Of a stretch of DNA of 64,000 nt, positions 1-7,950 are shown in pieces (the first letter of the stretch is position 1; each line of letters opens with the position of its first letter). The position numbers and the translations under genes are program-made. Location: NCBI GenBank assembly GCA_949289845.1, contig CASEPN010000001.1, positions 430,887 to 494,886 on the forward strand, given 5' to 3'. This DNA comes from an uncultured Bacillota bacterium (GTDB lineage: Bacteria > Bacillota_I > Bacilli_A > RFN20 > CAG-826). Below the pieces are notes generated by a model. The model worked only from the letters and a program-made list of their open reading frames with translations. It ran no database searches and was not told where the DNA came from.

Positions 1-2289
1 CTTCCCGTAGGAGCCGGTGACGCCGTAGCCCGTCGTCATCGACCCGTCCCCTGGCTCTCCCCCCTGGACCCACTTCATCGGCTGGCGGTAGCTGAGGTCG
101 CTGTAGTCGCTCTGGGAGGTCGCCCCTTCCCCGTAGTTCCCGCTCATCCCGAGCTCGTCCCCGTAGTAGACCCAGGTTAGCCCAGGGAGCATGAGCTCGG
201 CGATCGCGACGAGGGTCGCGGAGGGAAGGTAGGTCCCGTAGGTCTCCTCGGTGAGCCGCCCTTGCTCGCTGATGTCGCTGTTGCCGCCGCCCCTGGTCCC
301 GGCGATGCGGTTCACCAGGCGCGAGATGTCGTGGTTGGAGGTGAAGGAGCCGCCGATGAAGGTGTAGCCGTCACCGGCCTCCTTGCCCCCCGAGCGGTAG
401 CGCTCGTAGGCCTCGTAGACGGACTTGATGTCCCAGCCTCCGCCGTATTGGATCGCGCAGCCTTCCCCCGTGTTCCCGGCAAGGCCCTTGTTCGGGTCGG
501 TGTCGCCCGCGGCGCTATAGCCGCTCCCGGAGGAGTAGGCCCCGCCCCAGTTGGCCACGGCCCCTCCGACCTCGCCGTTCCTGAGGGCGTGCGCGGCCCC
601 GTTCGTCAGGTTGTAGTACGTATAGAAGTCAAACATCGAGTCGAAGCCCTCGTAGAAGGGGGCGACGTGGTAGGCGTGGCCGTCGAAGTTCTCGCCGACG
701 AAGAAGCAGTCGGGGTGGGTCTTCTTCACCTCCCCGATGAGGTACTGCCAGAAGTGGAGGTTCTTCGTGAGGTTGCTCGAGTAGTCCTGGATCCTCCCGG
801 TCTCGGGGTTCGTGCTGACGTCGAGGATGATGGTGTCCTCGGGGTCCCGCTCGACCTCGTCGTCCATGAAGATGTGCTTGACCGCGTCGATGCGGAAGCC
901 GTCGACCCCGATCTCGCACCACTGGCGGGCCATGGTCACGACCGCCTCCCTCGTCGCCACGTAGCTGTAGTTCAGCTCCGGCATCCCCGAGCCGAACTTC
1001 GCGTAGTAGCTGTAGGGGTGGTCCCCGTAGGGATACCAGAAGCGCTCCTCGCTGATGTGCTCGGGATCCGTCTCGTGGTTCCCCCACTGGTAGAAGCCGC
1101 GGTAGTCCTCCGAGAGCTGGGCGCTATCGAGGAACCAGACGTTCCCCTTGGAGGTGTGGTTGATGACGAGGTCCATCACGACGGCCATCCCGCGGGAATG
1201 GGCCTCCTCGAGAAGGTCCTTGTAGTCCTCCATCGCCGAGGAAGCCGTCACGAGGCCGTTCTCGCAGTTGGGGGAAGCCTTACTCCCGAACTTCGGGTCG
1301 ACCTGGGTGTAGTCGCTGATGTCGTAGCCGTGGTAGCTGTCCGAGAGCTGGATGGGGGTGAGCCAGAGCACCTCGACCCCGAGCTCCTCGAGGTAGTCGA
1401 GCTTGCTCGTTATGCCGTAGATGTCCCCGAAGCCGTCCCCGTCGGAGTCGGCGAAGCTCGATACCATGATCTGGTAGCCGACCCCCGCCCCGGAGGAAAG
1501 TGTTCCTTCCGAGGAAGCCCCCTCCCCCTTGAGGAAGAGAGGCGAGGTCGCGGGGCGCTCGACCGTCTCCGTCCAGTCGACGTCGCTATATTTCTCGTTC
1601 CCGTAGGTGACGTTCGTCCCGTCGTCATCGGCGAAGGGGTCCTCCACGTCCGCGTGCGGGCGGGCGGAGGGCTTCTCCACCGCGTCCTGGACGAGGAAGG
1701 CGTGGTAGCTCGTCGAGCCGTCCTTGTTCTCGAGGGCCATGTCCTCGAGGAGGAAGCTCTGGTCGCCCCCGTCGTTCCGCCAGAAGCCGGAGCCCTCCGT
1801 CCTCGTCTTGCTCTCGACGATCTGGACGCCGATCTTCTCGGCGGGCTCGCCCTCGGCCATGTAGGAGACGGGAACCCCGCCGATCGACTTGCTTCCGCTG
1901 TTCCAGCCCCCGTCGTAGGAGCCCCCGAGGTCGATCTCGACGTAGGCGCCGCCGTAGGCGTCGATCCTTGCGTTCCCGGAGGCGCTCAGCTTGTCCCCCG
2001 AGGTCGTCCTCCCGGCCCAGTCGAACTTCGCCCCCTCTCCCTTCTGGGGGGCCATCTGCCACACCCAGAGGTCCCAGTCCTGGTAGGAGGCCGGGCTGTT
2101 CTCGTGGCGGAGGTAGTGGATGTACAGGTGGTTTCCCTTGCTCGTCTCCTTGAGCCCCTCCATGTACTGGTCGATGTTCTCCTCGGTGAAGGAGCCGGAG
2201 ACGAGGCTCGTGTCCGGCGCCTCGGGGACGCAGGATGGGAGGAGGAGCGAGAGGAGGAGAATCCCTCCGATCACGTATGGTCTTTTCAT
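1..2289 (-). CDS. Lipoprotein alpha-amylase, GH13 family (3' end outside window)
   Basis: This is a cell-surface enzyme expected to hydrolyse alpha-1,4-glucans. The open frame runs from the ATG at 2289 through the left edge, so 763 codons are visible and the C-terminus is missing. The N-terminus is a lipoprotein signal with lipobox LLLPSC. Next comes a starch-binding-like domain (LYIHYLRHEN...DLWVW, residues about 45-75), then the GH13 barrel. The four conserved GH13 regions are visible: DLVINHTS near residue 373, GFRIDAVKH near 466 (nucleophile Asp), the acid/base Glu in VGENFDG near 531, and FTSNHD near 651. AGGAGG lies just before the start. The gene follows pulA by 9 bp, so the two are cotranscribed. 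Exact specificity (amylase versus neopullulanase) cannot be fixed from sequence. Confidence 0.9.
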   Translation of the reverse strand, partial: MKRPYVIGGILLLSLLLPSCVPEAPDTSLVSGSFTEENIDQYMEGLKETSKGNHLYIHYLRHENSPASYQDWDLWVWQMAPQKGEGAKFDWAGRTTSGDKLSASGNARIDAYGGAYVEIDLGGSYDGGWNSGSKSIGGVPVSYMAEGEPAEKIGVQIVESKTRTEGSGFWRNDGGDQSFLLEDMALENKDGSTSYHAFLVQDAVEKPSARPHADVEDPFADDDGTNVTYGNEKYSDVDWTETVERPATSPLFLKGEGASSEGTLSSGAGVGYQIMVSSFADSDGDGFGDIYGITSKLDYLEELGVEVLWLTPIQLSDSYHGYDISDYTQVDPKFGSKASPNCENGLVTASSAMEDYKDLLEEAHSRGMAVVMDLVINHTSKGNVWFLDSAQLSEDYRGFYQWGNHETDPEHISEERFWYPYGDHPYSYYAKFGSGMPELNYSYVATREAVVTMARQWCEIGVDGFRIDAVKHIFMDDEVERDPEDTIILDVSTNPETGRIQDYSSNLTKNLHFWQYLIGEVKKTHPDCFFVGENFDGHAYHVAPFYEGFDSMFDFYTYYNLTNGAAHALRNGEVGGAVANWGGAYSSGSGYSAAGDTDPNKGLAGNTGEGCAIQYGGGWDIKSVYEAYERYRSGGKEAGDGYTFIGGSFTSNHDISRLVNRIAGTRGGGNSDISEQGRLTEETYGTYLPSATLVAIAELMLPGLTWVYYGDELGMSGNYGEGATSQSDYSDLSYRQPMKWVQGGEPGDGSMTTGYGVTGSYGK

Positions 2290-2298
2290 AGGGTCCTC

Positions 2299-5200
2299 CT
2301 AGCGCGTCCTCCGGACGCAGAGCATCTCGTACCCGTATATCCCGAGCGAGTTCGTGACGTCCATCGTGGTCCCGGCATCGCGCCTGGTGCTATAGACGAC
2401 CTCTAGGGTCCCCGCGCCGATGCCGATGTCGATCAGCTCGTTGTTGTTCATGCGCCCGCCGAGGAAGAAGTACATGTCCGACTTCGAGGAGTCGATCCTG
2501 CTCCACTCGGTCTGGGCGGCGAGGATGGGCCTCAGTCCGGTGACCCCGTCATAGGCGCCACGGGAGATGAGATCGTCCCAGAGGCGGCTCACCTTGATCG
2601 TCCTGTCCCCGTCCTGGTACTCGCCCTGGACGACGTCCTCGTAGGAGGCGGCGAGATAGCCTTCCTCGATGAGCGCCCTCCTCGCGTGGACGGCCTCCCT
2701 GTACTTCTCGTAGAAGTCCTTGTAGAGGGCCTTCCGGTCCCACTTGAAGGAGTTGACGGCGTCCCCGTAGGAGTAGCTGTTGCGGATGAGGCGGTTCTCA
2801 GTGCCCGGGAGGGAGACGTAGTCGTTCTCCTCGATCTTGTCCCAGTAGGGGTCGCCCGGCTCCATGACCTTCGTCCGGAGCATCTCTTCGCCCCCGTGGA
2901 GGAAGGCCGCGCCCTGGGAGAGAAGCACCCAGGCGGTAGTGCCCAGGACCGCCTCGGACACCTTCTCGACGTTCTTGTCAGTGTCGGCGTCCTTGCCGCC
3001 GTCGTAGGTGTACTTCAGCTGGTCGTAGAGGGTGTAGTTGTCGTGGCAGCTCACGTAGTTGAGGGTCTGGCTCGTGGGGGTGGGGATGCCCTTCCCCGTC
3101 ATCTCGCGCTGCTCGCCGAGATAGACGACGGCGGCGTTATACATCGTGTCCTCGGAAAGGTACTCGGCGCTTTGCGACATGAAGCCGTAGGAAGGCGCCG
3201 GGGAGCCCCAGGTGGTGTCGCCCTTGAGGCCGTTCCTCCCGCAGTCGTTGAAGGCGCCGACGGACCCCTTCCCGTTCTCGCCCAGATGCTGGTAGACGGC
3301 CTCCTTCCCGGCCTGGGACTCCGTGGAGCCGCCCGAGCCCCGCCAGGGCTCGCCGTAGACCACGATGTTCGGGTCGATGTCGTAAAGGGCGTCCTTCGCA
3401 TCGCGCATCGTCTGCCACTCGATCGCGCCCATGAGGTCGAAGCGGAAGCCCATGACCCCCATCTCGCCCGCCCAGTGGGCGACGCTTTGCACCACGAAGC
3501 GCGAGGCCATGAGGCGGTTGGTGGCGAAGGTGTTGTGGACGCCGGTCTCGTCGATGTAGGCGCCGTTCTCGTCCTTCTTGAAGTAGTAGCCGGGCACGAT
3601 CTTCTCGAAGCTCGAGCCGCTCACGCTCGACATGTGGTTGTAGACGACGTCCATGATGGTCCTTATCCCCTTCTTGGCGAGGGCGAGCACCATCTCGCGG
3701 AACTCCAGGAGCCGGAGGGCGGGGTCGTAGGGGTCCGTCGCGTAGGCGCCCTCGACGACGTTGTAGTTATAAGGGTTGTAGCCCCAGTTGTAGCCTGGGG
3801 TCTGGACCTTCGTCTCCCCGTTTTCCTCGTAGGAGAAGGTCCTCTCGTCGTTATCCTGGTCGAAGAAGGGAAGGATCTGGACGGCGTCCACCCCGAGCTC
3901 CTCGAGGTGATCGATGCCGGTGGTGACCCCGTTATAGGTCGTCCCTTCCTCGGCGAAGGCCTTATAGGTGCCGCGGGGGTTCCCCTCGTTCGACACCCAG
4001 GTCTCGTCCGCGGTGAAGTCGCGGACGTGGACCTCGTAGATAGTGAGATCCTCAAGCGAGGTCCTCGTCTCCTCCTCGCCCTCGACGTAGCGGAACTTCG
4101 AAAGCTCCTCATCCCAGCCCTCGGGATAGGTGGCCTCGTACTCCTCCTTGTAGAGGAGCGCCGTCCGCTGGCCGTTGATGCCGGCGGAGATGCCGTAGGG
4201 GTCGGGGGCCTCGACGGTGGTGCCGCCATTGCTCACCGCGACCGTGTAGAAGTTGAAGTAGTCGCAGTAGTAGCCCCGCATCTCGGTCTCCCAGACGCCA
4301 TGGCCGACAGGGTCCATGTAGAAGAGGCGCGAGGTGTCGTCCCCCGGATGCTCCTCGGTCCCGAGCGACTTGGGGACCCCGCTCACGTAGGCGCGGATCG
4401 CCACCGAGCCGGAAGTCGGCGCCCACACGCGGAAGCGGAAGCGGTCCTGCTCGGGGACGGAGACGTCCTCCATCCCGAGGTCGTCCCCTTCGTAGGTGTA
4501 CTCCTCGATGAACTTCTCGGAGTCGTAGAGGGCCTCGAAGCTCGCGCCCCCCTGCTTCACCGCGTCGGGGTTCTGGGCGAAACGGCACTCGAGAATGTAG
4601 TCGTGGTAGAGGGGGACGTCCTCGTCGAAGACGATGTCGAAGGAATTGCTGTTGGGAGTCCCCTCGGCGATCTTGTAGGTCGGCTTGGCGGGGATCTTCT
4701 GGGCGGCGTTCATCTTGTACCAGACGTCGTCGTAGGCGTATAGCTCATAGGAGGTCACGACCCCGACCTCCGACTCGTCCCGCCCCTCGGCGACCCCGGT
4801 CCCCTCGACGTGGAGGGTGCGCCAGTCTGTGAACTTGGCGCTCCCGATGCGGTCGCCCATCGCGTCCTGGCGGTCCCAGGAGACGTCGACGTTCCCGTTT
4901 CCGAGGTCCCAGGACCAGATGTGGATCATCCCGCGCCCGTCCCCATCAGTCTCGAGGGTGCTGCTGTAGTCGTTGAGGGTGCAGACGATGTCGGCGCTTT
5001 GCCCGGCCCAGGTGCCGCGCTCCTTGATGATGAAGGAGACGCTCGACTGGGCGGCCCGGTTCCAGGGCGCTTCCTGGAGGTCGATGTCGTAGTAGAGCCC
5101 GTAGTCGTCGGGCGCCCCGGCGTTATCGAACTCGTACTCGTAGCCGTCGATGCCGACGCCCCACACCCAGATCGCCTTGGTCATGTAATTCGCGGTGTCG

Positions 5201-5388
5201 TTCCGGTAGTGGATCCTCACGATCCCGTCCCAGCCTTCCGGGAGGGGGTCGGCCTCCGGCGGGACGCTGCCTGTGTCGTTCACGGAGCCTGAGGAAAGAT
5301 CGTCCCCGCCTCCCTCGGCCTCGCAGCCGGCGAGGACGGGTACGGCGAGGGCGAGGAGGAAGAGGAGCGTCAGGGGCTTGAAGCGCAT
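2299..5388 (-). CDS. pulA: Type I pullulanase, lipoprotein
   Basis: It debranches pullulan, starch or glycogen fragments at alpha-1,6 bonds on the outside of the cell. The 1029-aa product starts with a lipoprotein signal (lipobox VLAGC). It has a CBM41-like N-domain (IVRIHYRNDT, IWVWG), then a CBM48-like domain, then GH13. The pullulanase hallmark YNWGYNPYNY is near residue 536. The GH13 regions are DVVYNHMS (about 581), GFRFDLMGAI (about 649, nucleophile), VVYGEPWRG (about 678, acid) and SCHDNYTLYD (about 781). The start has AGGAGG upstream. A CcpA/LacI-type operator sits about 50 bp upstream, so the gene probably has its own sugar-controlled promoter, and it runs into the downstream amylase. 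Identification is firm. Confidence 0.95.
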   Translation of the reverse strand: MRFKPLTLLFLLALAVPVLAGCEAEGGGDDLSSGSVNDTGSVPPEADPLPEGWDGIVRIHYRNDTANYMTKAIWVWGVGIDGYEYEFDNAGAPDDYGLYYDIDLQEAPWNRAAQSSVSFIIKERGTWAGQSADIVCTLNDYSSTLETDGDGRGMIHIWSWDLGNGNVDVSWDRQDAMGDRIGSAKFTDWRTLHVEGTGVAEGRDESEVGVVTSYELYAYDDVWYKMNAAQKIPAKPTYKIAEGTPNSNSFDIVFDEDVPLYHDYILECRFAQNPDAVKQGGASFEALYDSEKFIEEYTYEGDDLGMEDVSVPEQDRFRFRVWAPTSGSVAIRAYVSGVPKSLGTEEHPGDDTSRLFYMDPVGHGVWETEMRGYYCDYFNFYTVAVSNGGTTVEAPDPYGISAGINGQRTALLYKEEYEATYPEGWDEELSKFRYVEGEEETRTSLEDLTIYEVHVRDFTADETWVSNEGNPRGTYKAFAEEGTTYNGVTTGIDHLEELGVDAVQILPFFDQDNDERTFSYEENGETKVQTPGYNWGYNPYNYNVVEGAYATDPYDPALRLLEFREMVLALAKKGIRTIMDVVYNHMSSVSGSSFEKIVPGYYFKKDENGAYIDETGVHNTFATNRLMASRFVVQSVAHWAGEMGVMGFRFDLMGAIEWQTMRDAKDALYDIDPNIVVYGEPWRGSGGSTESQAGKEAVYQHLGENGKGSVGAFNDCGRNGLKGDTTWGSPAPSYGFMSQSAEYLSEDTMYNAAVVYLGEQREMTGKGIPTPTSQTLNYVSCHDNYTLYDQLKYTYDGGKDADTDKNVEKVSEAVLGTTAWVLLSQGAAFLHGGEEMLRTKVMEPGDPYWDKIEENDYVSLPGTENRLIRNSYSYGDAVNSFKWDRKALYKDFYEKYREAVHARRALIEEGYLAASYEDVVQGEYQDGDRTIKVSRLWDDLISRGAYDGVTGLRPILAAQTEWSRIDSSKSDMYFFLGGRMNNNELIDIGIGAGTLEVVYSTRRDAGTTMDVTNSLGIYGYEMLCVRRTR

Positions 5389-5436
5389 GGGGATGCCTCC
5401 TTGTACGGAAGGAATCCTAACGCATGTGGGAAAATA

Positions 5437-5450
5437 AGAAAACGCTTTCA
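5437..5450. promoter_or_regulatory. LacI/CcpA-type (cre-like) operator before pulA
   Basis: AGAAAACGCTTTCA matches the cre consensus TGNAARCGNTWNCA apart from the first base, and it is near-palindromic. It overlaps the stop codon of the preceding GH13 gene (5448-5450) and lies about 50 bp before the pulA start. A possible -10 (TAGGAT) lies between the site and pulA. A role in catabolite or maltose control is inferred from the genes it precedes. Confidence 0.65.
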
Positions 5451-6953
5451 GTAAAGAATCGCGGATGAATACCCGGACATTGTAAGAATTTCCCCGGATA
5501 GTTCCGAATGCCCGGCCGGCGCGTCGAGCCTAAGCCCCGGGGGGACGATGAGCTTGCTCTCGCCCGCGCCCTTATGGTGGAGGATGAGGATCCTTCCTTC
5601 CGGGAGGCGGGACTCGAGGGCGAGGACGTCCTCGGGAAGCTCGAGGGCGGGAATGCGGAACTCCCCTTTCGCGAAGTATTCGTCGTGGCGGTTCCTCATC
5701 GCGACGAGGGCCCTTGTCCTCGTGAGGAGGGAATCGGGGTCCTTGATCGCGTCCTCGGGCGATATGGCGACCGTCTTCTCGACGTAGCCTTCCGGGTTCT
5801 TGCAGCGCACGCCGTCCTTCCAGGGCATCGCCGTCCGGCGGGGCGCGTCGCTCAGGGGGCCTTCGATCCCGCGCTTCCCCTCCATCCCGAGCTCCTCCCC
5901 GTAGTAGAGCCACGGGGTCCCGGGCGTGAGGAGGAGGAGTCCCATCGCGAGCTTCATCCTCTCCCCCTGGTCCTTGGTCCCGGGGGCGACGACCTCCTTC
6001 CAGCGGTCGGTGTCGTGGTTGCTGACGAAGAGGGCCATCCTGCTCTTCCCGCCGGAAACCTCGAGGAGCTTCCTTTCGTCCTCGACGATGCGGCGCGGGT
6101 ATTCCTTCCAGGCCTTCTTGAAACTCACCGCGGCCCCTGGGCCCGCCTCCCTGGCCAGGGCGAGGGGGAAATGAAACATCGGGATCCCCGAGGAAGCGTA
6201 GTCGAGGATCGACTGGAGGTCCGGGAAGTCCTCCCAGGCCTCGCCGACGATGTAGGCGCCGGGGCGGTACTTGTCGCACGTCCTCCTGAGGAAACGGAGG
6301 AACTCCACCGTCTTCTCCCGTTCCTGGAAGTAGTAGAACCTCACCGCGTCGAGGCGGAAGCCGTCCACCCCGAGCGTGAGCCACTTCCGGCAGATCCCGT
6401 CGACCTCCTGCCGGACGTCCGGCGAGTCGAGGTTGAGGTCGGGCATCCAGCCGCTGAAGCGCCCCTCGTATGCCTTCTTCGCGACGGGGCTATACGTATA
6501 GGCGTGCCTGAGCCCGTCGATGTAGCAGTAGTAATCCGCCTTCGACCCCGGGCCATAGTAGCCCCGCCCCACGTCCTTCTGGCTTTGGAGGAACCAAGGG
6601 TGCTGGAAGCTCGTGTGGTTGAGCACGAGGTCGAGGATGACCTCGATCCCCTTCGAGTGATACGCCTCGATAAGTTCCTTTAGGTCATCCTCCGTCCCGA
6701 GGGGAGGATCGACCTTGAGGTAGTCCTCCGTGTCGTAGCGGTGGTAGCTGCCGCTTTTGAAGATGGGGGTGAGCCACACCCGCCCCACCCCGAGCGCGTC
6801 GAGGTAGGGAAGCGCCTCGAGGATGCCCTTGAGGTCCCCCTTCCCGTCCCCGTCCCCGTCGCGGAAGCTCTCGACGAAGATCTGGTAGCCGACCCCGCCC
6901 TTCCGAGGGCAGGAGAATCCTTCGCCCCCGACGATGTCCCTGAGTTCAATCAT
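5448..6953 (-). CDS. Cytoplasmic GH13 alpha-glucosidase / maltodextrin hydrolase
   Basis: It is a predicted intracellular enzyme acting on imported maltodextrins or isomalto-oligosaccharides. The 501-aa product has no signal peptide. It opens with YQIFVESFRDGDGDGKGDL, typical of oligo-glucosidases. GH13 regions are DLVLNHTS (about residue 108), GFRLDAVRFY (about 200), IVGEAW (about 236) and VSNHDTDR (about 310). The ATG at 6953 is preferred over in-frame upstream starts because the longer version begins inside the malG terminator and adds a non-homologous Arg/Ser-rich stretch. A TATAAT box lies 10 nt before this ATG with no Shine-Dalgarno, so the mRNA may be nearly leaderless. Substrate specificity is uncertain. 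Confidence 0.88.
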   Translation of the reverse strand: MIELRDIVGGEGFSCPRKGGVGYQIFVESFRDGDGDGKGDLKGILEALPYLDALGVGRVWLTPIFKSGSYHRYDTEDYLKVDPPLGTEDDLKELIEAYHSKGIEVILDLVLNHTSFQHPWFLQSQKDVGRGYYGPGSKADYYCYIDGLRHAYTYSPVAKKAYEGRFSGWMPDLNLDSPDVRQEVDGICRKWLTLGVDGFRLDAVRFYYFQEREKTVEFLRFLRRTCDKYRPGAYIVGEAWEDFPDLQSILDYASSGIPMFHFPLALAREAGPGAAVSFKKAWKEYPRRIVEDERKLLEVSGGKSRMALFVSNHDTDRWKEVVAPGTKDQGERMKLAMGLLLLTPGTPWLYYGEELGMEGKRGIEGPLSDAPRRTAMPWKDGVRCKNPEGYVEKTVAISPEDAIKDPDSLLTRTRALVAMRNRHDEYFAKGEFRIPALELPEDVLALESRLPEGRILILHHKGAGESKLIVPPGLRLDAPAGHSELSGEILTMSGYSSAILY

Positions 6954-6963
6954 AGATGCAAGG

Positions 6964-6969
6964 ATTATA
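6964..6969 (-). promoter_or_regulatory. -10 box for the GH13 gene
   Basis: TATAAT on the minus strand ends 10 nt before the ATG at 6953 and directly follows the T-tract of the malG terminator. No clear -35 is seen, because the expected position falls in the terminator stem. Confidence 0.5.
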
Positions 6970-6970
6970 C

Positions 6971-6996
6971 AAAAGGCGCCCCGCCGAGGGGGCGCC
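6971..6996 (-). terminator. Intrinsic terminator after malG
   Basis: On the minus strand, GGCGCCCC and GGGGCGCC form a stem with a 6-nt loop followed by TTTT. It lies 19 bp after the malG stop and ends the malEFG transcript. Confidence 0.85.
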
Positions 6997-7014
6997 TTTC
7001 GGAAAGGAGGCTTC

Positions 7015-7950
7015 CTAGCCCTTGACCGCGCCGCCGGTGACGCCCGCCACGTAGTACTTCTGCATGAACATGAAGATGATCGTGGTCGGGATCGCAACGC
7101 ACACCGCGCCGGCGCAGAAGGTGCGCCAGTAGGGCGGGCGGGAGTTGTAGTCGCCGTCGTTCAGCATCCCCCAGAGGGTGCGGGCGACGGTCCAGTTGTC
7201 GTAGGCCGGGGCCTTGGCCGGGCCCATGATGTAGGCGGAGGTGATGTAGTCCCCCCAGGGGCCCATGAAGGCGCCGAGGGCGACATTGACGACGATGGGC
7301 TTGGAGAGCGGGAGGATGATCTTGTAGAAGATCTGGAAGCGGGTCGCCCCGTCCACCATCGCCGCCTCGTCGATCTGCTTCGAGATCGTGTCGAAGAAGC
7401 CCTTGGAGACGTAGTAGTTCGTCCCCGCGCCGATCGAGTAGATGAGGGCGAGGATGAAGAGGTTCCGGAGGGCGCCGGTGTCGTCGATCCCCTGGAGCGT
7501 CCAATAGATGACGATCATGCCGAGGAAGCCCGGGAACATGCCGATGACGAGGATGATCCGCATCATGAGCGTCCGGCCCTTGAAGCGGAGGCGCGAGAAG
7601 GCGTAGGCGCTGCAGAGGGTGAAGCAGGTCGCGATGACCATCGAGAGGAGCGCGACCCAGATCGTGTTGGTGAAGGAGCCGAGGGCCAAGGAGCCGTTGT
7701 CGGTGATCATGCCGAACCAGTTGAAGCGGGCCGCCGTCAGCTTCCCGTTGATGTAGACCTGGTTCGTCGCCAGCATCATCCACGGGTCCGTCGACCAGGA
7801 GTTCGGGAGGAAGAGGTTCGCCGAGCCCATGTCGGAGTCCCCGGAGAAGCTCTGGAGGACGAGCCAGATGATGGGCGAGACCCAGCAGACGGCGATGATG
7901 GCGAGGATGAGGTAGACGGCGGCGTCCGCCGCGATGCGCCTTGTCTTCAT
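7015..7950 (-). CDS. malG: Maltodextrin ABC transporter permease MalG
   Basis: This is one of the two membrane subunits that form the maltodextrin channel. The 311-aa product has a first membrane helix near residues 10-33 and a typical MalG core. The EAA loop that contacts the ATPase reads EAAMVDGATRFQIFYKIILP, around residues 195-214, followed by LSKPIV. The start overlaps the malF stop by one base (TAATG), indicating translational coupling. The C-terminus (FMQKYYVAGVTGGAVKG) is the usual MalG ending. No ATPase gene lies in this operon, so a shared MsmK-type ATPase such as those at 54.8 or 60.7 kb probably serves it. Confidence 0.95.
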   Translation of the reverse strand: MKTRRIAADAAVYLILAIIAVCWVSPIIWLVLQSFSGDSDMGSANLFLPNSWSTDPWMMLATNQVYINGKLTAARFNWFGMITDNGSLALGSFTNTIWVALLSMVIATCFTLCSAYAFSRLRFKGRTLMMRIILVIGMFPGFLGMIVIYWTLQGIDDTGALRNLFILALIYSIGAGTNYYVSKGFFDTISKQIDEAAMVDGATRFQIFYKIILPLSKPIVVNVALGAFMGPWGDYITSAYIMGPAKAPAYDNWTVARTLWGMLNDGDYNSRPPYWRTFCAGAVCVAIPTTIIFMFMQKYYVAGVTGGAVKG